A stretch of DNA of 64,000 nt, taken from NCBI GenBank assembly GCA_043228905.1, contig JBHGNT010000013.1, forward strand, positions 12,586,001-12,650,000, read 5' to 3'. This document shows, piece by piece, positions 55,506 through 64,000 of this stretch. The notes under the pieces are model-generated. The model ran no database searches, was not told the DNA's origin, and was given only the letters and a program-made list of their open reading frames with translations. Every line of letters begins with the position of its first letter. Positions within the stretch are counted from its first letter, which is position 1. A program made the translations under genes and the position numbers. This stretch comes from Azolla caroliniana (Eukaryota; Polypodiophyta).

Positions 55506-58017
55506 GCACCCATTGCTATGTGTTAGTGTGCGTATGATGAATATACATGGCATTATAACCTAAATTTGGACATCAATACAATTCAAGCTAAACTATTTTT
55601 ACAAATTACTATGGACTCAATCTATCTTGAACTTTACCGCCAACAAGGTGACAATGTTCAAATGACTTGCAACAAAAAAATCAATCTACTTTGCCAATAT
55701 CGCAACATCATGAATTGCGTAGAAATAAAATAGGGGAATTTGGTACATGATATAAGCTGTTAGATAGTCATTAATCAGGAAACAAATAGGTGCAACATCA
55801 ATAAAGGAGGTTTGTAAATGAGACCATTACTACAACATGTCAATAATCAACAAACATGAATGAAATGCTTGCAACTGAACCATCGCTTCAACATCCAGAA
55901 TGTATATTCAAGTTGTTTAGGTTGATGAGGCTGGGCACATAGTTTAACAAAGAAATAAGATGACAGTCAAATGTTTGACCATGTCTTCAAATTCCATGGT
56001 GCATTTAAAATACCCAAGATTGAGATTGGTGCATAGTACCACTAAACAAACAACAAAAGTAGTCAAGTGGTACATTGGCGATCAAGCCAAACATAGGTTA
56101 GTGATTACTTCAACAATCAAAAGGCAATAGGAGAAAGGCAAGTGATACTTTTTTTAATAAGTGAGGTAAGACCAAACCCATTTCTTGTTCAATTAATGTA
56201 AAGTATGGCAAATACTAGGGTGGTGGAAACAAGGTAAATAACTAGGAATGGTGTAAACAAAGGTCAATATTAGGGGAGAGCCAATATTCAACAACAAAAT
56301 AGCCTTCGATCGTAATAATACTACATGGATGATGAAAGAAAAGCAAGTAAGGGGAAAAAGAAAATTGAATAAGGTCAGTCGTTTCCCTTTTTGCGAGTAG
56401 TGGAAATGAGGGTGGGTAAGAACCAAAATAAGGGAGCTGAATTGTCCCTCTTTGGGTAGAGGGAAACTCATGTAACAATACAAAAGGGGACTATGTATAG
56501 ATAGATAGATGATACATACATACATACATTGAGTACTTTGATAGAGTTACCACCATTCCATTTTCTTTGTACTTTTTACTTGCAACAATTTACTCTGGTA
56601 TGTTGCCCCAATATTCTAATAATACACCAAAGTGCTTTGTTAGTTACTCTCATGAGCATAAACATTGTAATTTTTTTGTATACAATTCTTTGGCCCTTGT
56701 CATCATCTAATCACGCACTACATCCTCAATATCATTGGATCATCACATGTCATCTTTTCCCTAGATCAAACTCTTTAACACTTTTCTTCTACTTTGTCAC
56801 CTTTCAACGTACTTTCTATGTCTACTTGTCCTTTGCTTCACATGTTAAGCTCCCCCATCTTTCTAGTAGTCCTATTGAAAGTTTAAGTTTAAACTTTATA
56901 TAAGGTCTTGCTTTTGTGGTACCTCTCCTCCCTCATTCTATCATCATCGTCACATGAACAAGCCTCTTTCTTCTCCACTAGTTGTTTGTCGTCAAGGTGA
57001 AGTCTACCCAATACAAAGAAATCATATTTAATCATTATTCATTATTTAACCATTCTCTTATCGCACATACCACCATGTCTTCATAAAAATGACCATGTAA
57101 CTTATGTGTGCAAGTTGTTTTATCGATACCATTCAAAGTTTACTATGTATAACCTTCACATACATATTTAAAAAACCTTCCAAGTTAAAAAACAGATGCA
57201 TCTTTACATAACTTTTAAAGTTCATGCATCTACAAAAACTTCAAAACTCATACACATACACACACTTGTGTGGTGTCCCTAGTTTGGCCCAACTGGGACA
57301 CAATCCCAATCTGAACTAGGACTCACTAAAGGGGCCAGTCCTAGTCCCAAGTTGTCTCAACTCTAAGTAGTGGACCATGGCTTGTCCCAACTTTAGGACG
57401 ATTGTAAGTTTTTGATTTGTGTCCTAATTGGTGCCCCAATTGTGTTTTCTTGTGGTTTTGAGACCCCCATAATCTAGGGGCATAACACTTGCACATATAA
57501 CCTTCAAAATCCACACACGCACACACATGTCTATGTAACTTTCAAATCTCTCCCTTCTTCTTTTTGTAAATAACAACTTTCATTATGAAAGAAAAAACAT
57601 CACCATGACTAACTTACTATTTAGGGATCTAAAGACTACTACGACTCCAAATTCAATTCCACCCTACACACTAATTCAAATGGCGAATATGATGATGTGT
57701 GACCTTCCAAAGTTCTCTCTTCATGGTTGATATTTCATGACTTCTCTACCACTGTCAATTGCCACAAAAGAAGTCCTTTTAACTTTAGAACATATTTTCT
57801 CACCCCAACTTGTGAATCAAAAGTGAAGGCATTCTGCATATTCCAATTGAACCATAGCTCCAATACCTCAAGAACTCAAAAATAATTTGGAAACGAGGCA
57901 TCGATTCATTGTGCTCCATCTGTACAAAAACCCAACTGAAGGAAGATACGCTTACTCTAGTTAGAGACATCCACATTAAACTGATACACTTCCTAACCAT
58001 CCTTGCCATCAAGCATT

Positions 58018-58139
<122 letters not shown>

Positions 58140-59989
58140 CTCCACATGGCCTTTTAAATGCACACAGACACATCATCCATAACATTCTAAAACATCTGGA
58201 ATTCACACACATCAAATATCTCTACATAAAATTCCAATGCATCATCATACTTTAGTTTTCCTCCAAGATTTCTCTCTCTCCCACACCATGTTTACATCAC
58301 ATTTAAGTTGCATGAATTACTTCTCACAACATCTCCCTTAAATATCGTCAACATCATCACTATTTATGGTTATATCATTGCCAGTATGAGTCTTTCCTCT
58401 TCTTCAGCTTTTAGCTCAAAGACATTAGGTCTATTTCACTATTTGATTTTGACTTGTCTTGATTCTCTCTCATCTTTCCCGCAACTTACATCACCTTCCA
58501 AGTTTGCCATTTACTTGCTTTGGCATCGACTTGAGCCATGGTACCTTCATCTTATGACTCTTTCTTCTCTCTAACATTATAGCTCCTTTCAAACTCATAG
58601 GTTTCTTCAAAAATGTGTCTTTTTTTATTATCCATTTCCCCCCAAATTCCAAGATTCACTCGATAATGTGTCTGGGTCCTAATACTTTCACAGTCTTTTT
58701 GTTTTTTATGACCATGTGGTTCCCAAATTTGCTGTTTTGGAGACCTTAATTTTGGCACTCTTGCAATGAAACATAATTTCTTTGGTGGATCCACTCACAA
58801 GAGTAAAATGTGCAACATGTGCATGGTGATAATCAACGGGACCAAAATATCTCAAGTTGCCCAATTTCCTTTCAACTTGCCTATCTCAATCTTCTCTATT
58901 CCATACATTATATGTGAGTACTAAGCAAGTAACTAAGTTTCAACATCTTTTAACATTCCAAATGATAATAGACTGAGTAAAAACTTCATAAAATCCCCGA
59001 AAATGAAATGTACTTCTTTCATGTATGAATTTGAGTTTGTCTTGTACTTATAAGTTGTGTATGTGAAAAAAACAATGGAAAGCTTGTGGTTTTTCATTAA
59101 ATTCCCTATATAATGATCCGTGGGCATTTAAACACCTGGACTTCATCAATCGTATGATATGGTGTATTATATTTGTAAAATGTTTGCTTCAATAAAGACT
59201 ACTTTGAATATGAATTTGTACTTAAATTTCCTATTGTTTCTTTACATATTGTTCATTGTGTTGATGAATCATGATATTCTTATGAATCCTCAAGCTACTA
59301 TTCCATGTAACACAATGAAATGTACTCGGTAGTATTTATACATTGAATAGATACTTGAAGTGTACATACTTTTTATTGAAAAACACTAAAATATGATTAG
59401 GTGTATCAATTCAAAACTACATCCTTGCTTGTTTTCAAATGCGCATGTATATAGTTAGTCAAGTTCTAATAACACCAAACAGAACATCAAGCATGTAATT
59501 AAGAACAACAAACCAAAAATATTTTAAGTTTACACTAAATTATCATTAAGATCGTAATTCACATGTTTCCACTTTTGTTGTCCTTTTCACAGTGTTCAAC
59601 TTGTGAGCTCATGATCATGATTCCTAACTTTAATCATTTACTCATCAGGTTGTTTTTGCGTTGGGTTGCACCTTAGTGGTAAGCGATATTTTTCTCGTGA
59701 CATATCCCAATAGTGAAATCTAGTAAACTTTTTTGATAAAAACCATATCCTCATCTCGAACAACAACCCCCATAAACTTTCATTCCCTCTTATTTCAAAA
59801 AAGTTATTAAAGCACATGATATCCTCTATCTACTTATGAATGACTAACCACACAAAAAATGGATACTTCATTTCGAGCCTTTACAATGTCACTTCCAAGT
59901 TTTTAGGGAATGACATGGGACGGAAGATGCATTCATTCATAACACAAACTCTCGATGGAATTGAACGTACTCAACACCTAACCAAAAGC

Positions 59990-60070
59990 CGACAATTGTA
60001 GGATTCGAACCTACGAGGGCGAACACATTTGATTTCTAGTCAAATGCCTTAACCACTCGGCCAAATTGTC
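59990..60070 (-). tRNA. tRNA-Ser(AGA), intact
   Basis: The minus strand folds as a type-II tRNA. The acceptor is GACAATT/AATTGTC (7 of 7), the D stem GCC/GGC, and the anticodon stem TTTGA/TCAAA with loop CTAGAAA (anticodon AGA). A long variable arm follows, then T stem GTAGG/CCTAC with loop TTCGAAT. The discriminator is G, as expected for Ser. The A box TGGCCGAGTGG and B box GGTTCGAATCC are perfect. A TTTT terminator begins 2 bases after the 3' end. No intron. The variable-arm stem is weakened (GTG instead of GGG in the sister copies), the only oddity. Confidence 0.88.
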
Positions 60071-60407
60071 CTATTTCGTTATCTATGATAACATATTTTA
60101 CTATTGGTTATAATTGAATGTTGGAAATATTATCTATCTAAGCATAGTAATAAGGCAGAAAATAGGACAATAATGAGTCTTGATTCATTAAGTGGCGATA
60201 CGATTTAAGTGTTCATGAGTATGTTAGTGCACATACATTTGATTACTATTGGAATCTTTAATGTTTAAAGCACAGAAGCTCAATGTTAATGACTAGTTTA
60301 GTTTTCTCTATGTGGTGACCAATCCTTCCTTAGATGGGATATTTATTATTTAGCACAAGTCAAGCTCGATGTAAGTTACTACCAATAATACCTACGTGCA
60401 AAAATCT

Positions 60408-60488
60408 CGACAACTGCAAGATTCGAACCTACGAAGGCGAATCCATTTGATTTCACTTCAAATACCTTAACCACTTGACCAAATTGCC
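60408..60488 (-). pseudogene. tRNA-Ser-like copy 2
   Basis: Type-II shape is retained, but the anticodon loop is AGTGAAA, so the conserved U before the anticodon (TGA) is G. The D arm has TCAAGTGG. A TTTTT run follows. Probably inactive. Confidence 0.7.
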
Positions 60489-60763
60489 ATATTTCGTTGG
60501 CTTCTATTAGATAGTGCAACTATTATTATTTTGGGCAATCCATCAAATGATTTGTTTAGCTAACGCTATGTTATTGCACAAATATTCGGTTATAGTAAAG
60601 AATTCTCAAAATACAAAGACGTGCATATATTTGACACATCTAACTTAAGCGATCAAATATTCAAGATATCTGTGGCCTCTCTAAGTTATGATATGAATTG
60701 TTTTTTCACACAAAGCCTCGATCAAAGTGAATGACGGCAACATCAAAGATTCTAAAAGAAAAT

Positions 60764-60843
60764 CTACAAATGTACGATTCATACCTCCAAGAAGCAAGAA
60801 TTTGATTTGGAGTCAACCATCATAACCACTTAGGAAAATTGTT
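60764..60843 (-). pseudogene. tRNA-Ser-like copy 3 (anticodon CCA)
   Basis: Loop CTCCAAA on a TTTGA-like stem. The acceptor begins AACAATT, the D arm is CCTAAGTGG and the B box is damaged (GGTATGAATCG). A TTTT run follows. A different sub-lineage from copies 1, 2 and 4. Confidence 0.65.
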
Positions 60844-61199
60844 TCTAGTTTTTATGAATCGATTTGAGTATTGTACACATTAAAATGTTGGAGATATTAT
60901 CTATCTAAGCTTGATTTTAAGCGAAACAAAACCACAAGAAAGAATAGTTATTCTACTATCTATGATCACATATTTTAGTATTGGTTGTAATTGAATGTTG
61001 GAAATATTAAATATCTAAGCATGGTAATAAGGCAGAAAATAGGACAATAATGAGTCTTGATTCATTGGCTAGCGATACGATTTAAGTGATCATGAGAATG
61101 TTAGTGCACATACATTTTGATTACTATTGGGATCTTTAATGTTTAAAGCACAGAAGCTCAATTTTAGTGAACGGTTTCCACACCTAAGAAAAAGAATGT

Positions 61200-61280
61200 C
61201 CACAACTGCAGAATTCAAACCTACGAGCATGAACCCATTTGATTTCAAGTCAAACACCTTACTCACTTGGCCAAATTGCC
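61200..61280 (-). pseudogene. tRNA-Ser-like copy 4 (anticodon TGA)
   Basis: Loop CTTGAAA, intact anticodon stem, B box GGTTTGAATTC. The acceptor has one mismatch at its first pair. A TTTTT run follows within about 15 bases. Foldable but weaker than copy 1. Confidence 0.6.
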
Positions 61281-61554
61281 ATATTTTCTTGGTTTCTATA
61301 AGCTAGTACAACTATTAATATTTTGGGCAAACCTTCAAATGATTTTTTTAGCTAGCGCCATGTTATTGCACAAATATTCGGTTTTATTAGAGAATTTTCA
61401 AAATACAAAGACAGGCCAATATTGACACATCTGACTTAAGCGGTCAAATATTCATGATATCTATGGCTTCTCTAAGTTGTGATATGTATTGGTTTTTCAC
61501 ACAAAGCCTTGATGTAAGTGAATGACAACAACATCAAAGATTCTAAAAGAAAAT

Positions 61555-61634
61555 CTACAAATGTACGATTCCAACCTATGAGAAGCAAACATTTGATTTA
61601 GAGTCAACCAACATAACCACTCGAGAAAATTGTT
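61555..61634 (-). pseudogene. tRNA-Ser-like copy 5 (anticodon CTA)
   Basis: Loop CTCTAAA, so the anticodon would read the amber codon. The acceptor begins AACAATT and the B box is GGTTGGAATCG (C to G). A TTTT run follows. Same sub-lineage as copy 3. Confidence 0.6.
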
Positions 61635-61766
61635 TCTAGTTTTTAAGAATCAATTTGAGTATTGTCCACATTAAAATGTTGGAGATATTATCTATCTAAC
61701 AATAATATTAAGAGAAACAAAAACACTAGAAAGAGTAGTTATTCTTAAGCTAATACATCTATTTAT

Positions 61767-62154
61767 TGTTAGGAAACAGGTCCCCCCGGATGGGAAGTGA
61801 GAAGAACAGTGTTGATGAGCAAACTCGGCCGAGGCCGATAGGGCGAGGCTGAAATCGGATCTAGAGTACCCGGCTACGGAAGACCCGGTGAGAACCGGAT
61901 GACAAGTACCCGGCAACGGAAGACGCGGTGAGAACCGGATGACGAGTACCCGTCAGGAGCCGGATGGTGAAGGCCTGGTGAGAAGTACTCACCGGATGAA
62001 GAGACATATTCGTAAATACGTTTTCTGTGAGTCCATCGTGGATATATTTGTAAATAGCCGAAAAGTCATATTAGTATAAATATGACTTAGGGCAAACTTA
62101 GTGATATAGTTGTTGTCATTCTTGTTGGTGTAAGATTAGAGTGCGTAACTGTGT

Positions 62155-62225
<71 letters not shown>

Positions 62226-62499
62226 GAGATCGTTGCCTCTGTTGTAACTGTTGCGTGTGGCGAAGATTGCAAGCCTGAGGTTGTTGGCTCGGTGCTTTAC
62301 TAGTGTACATTGTGATATAGTGATAGTTTGCAGTCTGTGGGCTACCGTGGTTTTTTCCCTAGTTTGGGTTTTCCACGATAACATCCTGTGTACTCTTCTC
62401 TTCACTGCGTCGTGCGTTTCTTTACCCGTTTTCTGTGTTTGATCCTAGACTTGGTTGTGGCCGAGCATTGTGCTTAGGGAGCGTGTATTCCTGTCAAGA
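61767..62499 (+). mobile_element. Copia solo LTR inserted in the tRNA array
   Basis: It begins TGTTAGGAAACAGG and ends near ctgtca, about 730 bp. Shared blocks with the LTR at 10396-10956 include agtataaatatgacttaggg, gtctgtgggct and ggttgtggccgag. Its left flank atttat is repeated just after the right end. An uninterrupted sister site lies at 63360-63420. It has a GA run at 62161-62221. Confidence 0.9.
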
Positions 62500-62711
62500 T
62501 TTATGTGTTCACTAGCAGGTGATTGCAATTACATTTCATTACGTGAGCTTGTTTTTACGATACCTAGCGAAGCCAATGTGCACAAATGCATCTTAGAAAG
62601 TTTAGTTTTCTCTACGTGGTGACCAATCCTTCTTAAGATGGGATATTTATTGTTTAGCACATGTCAAGCTTGATGTAAATTACTAGCAACAATACCTAAG
62701 TTCAAAAATAT

Positions 62712-62792
62712 CAACAACTGCAAGATTTCAACATGCAAGGGCGAACCCATTTGATTTAAAGTCAAACACCTGAACCAGTAGGCCAAATTGTC
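62712..62792 (-). pseudogene. tRNA-Ser-like copy 6 (anticodon TTA)
   Basis: Loop CTTTAAA on an intact TTTGA/TCAAA stem, so the anticodon would read the ochre codon. The variable arm GGGTTCGCCC is intact. The A box (GGCCTACTGG) and B box (TGTTGAAATCT) are damaged. A TTTTT run follows. Confidence 0.6.
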
Positions 62793-62925
62793 AAACTTAG
62801 CTTTGTATTGAGAAAATTCTTCCATGGGACTTAATAAGTCATGCTTCTGTATGTGTGTCGCCTTGCTAAGAAGGAAGATGCATTGGTTCATAACACAAAC
62901 TCTTGATGTAATTGAACGTACTCAA

Positions 62926-62988
62926 GACCTATGAGGGCAAACCCATTTGATTTCTACTCAAACGCCTTAACCACTCGGCCAAATTGTC
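62926..62988 (-). pseudogene. tRNA-Ser-like copy 7, 3' truncated (anticodon AGA)
   Basis: The acceptor 5' strand, D arm and anticodon arm (loop GTAGAAA) match copy 1. The sequence breaks off in the T arm at ATAGGTC. No B box or 3' acceptor strand. Confidence 0.8.
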
Positions 62989-63198
62989 CTATTTTGCTAT
63001 TTATGATAACATATTTTAGTATTGGTAATAAGGCAGAAAATAGGACAATAATCAGTCTTGCTCATTGGGCTGCGAGACGATTTAAGTGTTCATGACTATG
63101 TTATTGCACATACATTCGATTACTCTTGGGATCTTTAATGTTAAAAGGAGAGAAGCTCAATGTTAGTGAAGGGTTTCCACACCTAAGAAAAACAATCT

Positions 63199-63279
63199 CG
63201 ACAACTATAGAATTCAAACCTACGAAGGGGTACCCATTTGATTTCAAGTCAAACGCTTTAACCACTCGGCCAAATTGCC
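63199..63279 (-). tRNA. tRNA-Ser(TGA)-like copy 8, foldable
   Basis: Acceptor GGCAATT/AGTTGTC pairs fully with two G-U pairs, discriminator G. Anticodon loop CTTGAAA on a perfect stem, and T arm GTAGG TTTGAAT TCTAT with G-U closure. The D stem has one mismatch and the B box is GGTTTGAATTC. A TTTTT run lies about 10 bases downstream. It could be a weak gene or a recent pseudogene. Confidence 0.5.
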
Positions 63280-63594
63280 ATATTTCGTTCCGTGCAGTAC
63301 CACTATTAATATCTATTCAAGCTTGATATTAAGAGAAATAGAAACACTAGAAAGACTAGTTATTCTTAAGCGAATACTATGATTTATGTGTTCACGAGTA
63401 GGTTATTGCAATTACATTTCATTACGTGAGCTTGTTTTTCAGATACCTAGTGAAGCCAATGTTCACAAATGCGTCTTAGAAAGTTTAGTTTTCTCTATGT
63501 GGTGACCAATCTTTCCTTAGATGGGATGTTTATTGTTCATCACATGTCAAGCTCGATGTAAGTTACTAGCAACAATACCTTCGTGTAAAAATCT

Positions 63595-63675
63595 CGACAA
63601 ATCCAAGATTCGATCTTGCGAGGGGGAACCCATTTGATTTCGAGTCATATAGCTTAACCACTTGGCCACATTATC
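63595..63675 (-). pseudogene. tRNA-Ser-like copy 9 (anticodon CGA)
   Basis: Loop CTCGAAA gives the CGA anticodon. The anticodon stem is weakened (ATATGA/TCAAAT) and the B box is AGATCGAATCT. The acceptor GATAATG mispairs with its 3' strand. A TTTTT run follows. Confidence 0.6.
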
Positions 63676-63807
63676 ACACTTAGCTTCCAATTGCGAAAAT
63701 TCTTCCATGGGATTTAATAAGTCATGCTTTACGTGAGTCACCTTGTTAAGACGGAAGATGCATCAGTTCATAACACAAACTCTCGATGTAATTAAAGGAA
63801 AGAAAGT

Positions 63808-63881
63808 CGATAACTACAACACTATGAGGGCGAACCCATTTGATTTCTAGTGAAACGCCTTAACCACTCGACCAAATTGTC
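63808..63881 (-). pseudogene. tRNA-Ser-like copy 10 (anticodon AGA)
   Basis: The 5' two-thirds (GACAATTTGG, GAGTGGTTAAGG, loop CTAGAAA, variable arm GGGTTCGCCC) closely match copy 1. The T arm is scrambled (ATAGTGTTGTAG), so the B box is lost. Confidence 0.7.
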
Positions 63882-64000
63882 CTATTTAGCTATCCATGAT
63901 AACCTATTTTTGTATTGGTCGCAATTGAATGTTGGAAATATTATATATCTGAGCATAATAATAAGGCCGAAAATAGGACAATAATGAGTCTTGATTCATT

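Larger units (their letters stand above)
59990..64000. repeat. Higher-order repeat array with tRNA-Ser-like units
   Basis: The same spacers recur. A block with ggcagaaaataggacaataa is at 60155, 61031, 63033 and 63964. A block with gtggtgaccaatc is at 60313, 62618 and 63500. A block with atgttggagatattatctat is at 60883 and 61676. The ten tRNA-like copies are 200-440 bp apart, all on the minus strand. A solo LTR interrupts the array at 61767-62499, and the array continues beyond the window. Confidence 0.9.

Noticed and set aside
57341-57526. Small minus-strand frame near 57.4 kb
   Set aside because: Short, with an internal ctagtcc / tggg-type local repetition, no domain, no neighbouring exon signals.
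59990-64000. CRISPR-like array
   Set aside because: Regular spacing of similar short units was considered, but the units fold as type-II tRNAs, spacers are themselves repeated, and the genome is a plant.

Overview
The window is nuclear DNA of a seed plant, most likely a flowering plant. The evidence is spliced plant genes (an intact glycoside-hydrolase-28 polygalacturonase with 8 exons and a two-exon LEA-type gene), Ty1/copia and Ty3/gypsy elements including chromodomain elements, LINE fragments, and a repeat array built on type-II tRNA-Ser genes. The lineage cannot be fixed from sequence alone. Only three loci look like live host genes: the LEA-type gene (12856-14128, minus), the polygalacturonase (20730-26901, minus) and one intact tRNA-Ser(AGA) (59990-60070, minus). 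Almost everything else is transposon, mostly broken.

Layout. 1-2669: trinucleotide-rich sequence, a 100-N gap, then a GC-rich repetitive open region that ends in a polypurine tract. 2670-8436: Ty3/gypsy remnant A (LTR, RT with FLDD, a 1.76-kb insertion, RNase H, integrase, LTR). 8437-10956: truncated Ty1/copia on the minus strand with its 5' LTR and a Met-tRNA primer site. 12.8-14.3 kb: LEA-type gene. 15.9-19.6 kb: two LINE pieces. 20.7-26.9 kb: polygalacturonase. 28.4-34.6 kb: a foldback repeat and two related LINE 3' ends. 34.6-39.7 kb: AT-rich with no gene seen. 39.7-54.3 kb: a nest in which three chromodomain elements (B1 40167-44476, B3 44651-45890, B2 48500-54168) sit inside older copia and gag-protease fragments. 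54.4-59.9 kb: a LINE trace and microsatellites. 59.99-64 kb: a higher-order array with ten tRNA-Ser-like copies, interrupted by a copia solo LTR and running off the right edge.

The most unusual system is the B family. In B2, the 12 bases just after the 5' LTR are the exact reverse complement of 12 bases about 30 nt downstream of the TATA box, where the transcript should start. This is the arrangement used by self-priming (Tf1-type) retroelements in place of a tRNA primer. B1 shows the same arrangement with one or two changes. In B3 the 5' LTR runs U3 then R-start and then switches at that point into inverted U5. This is the product expected if the RNA 5' end had been extended as primer, and the element carries an exact 5-bp target duplication. 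The same LTRs carry contiguous heat-shock-element arrays (up to 12 units in B3) just upstream of TATA, and an antisense tRNA-like block at the start of U3.

The second notable system is the tRNA-Ser array. The ten copies show anticodons AGA, UGA and CGA, and also CCA, CUA and UUA in decayed copies. Most keep a Pol III T-run just downstream.
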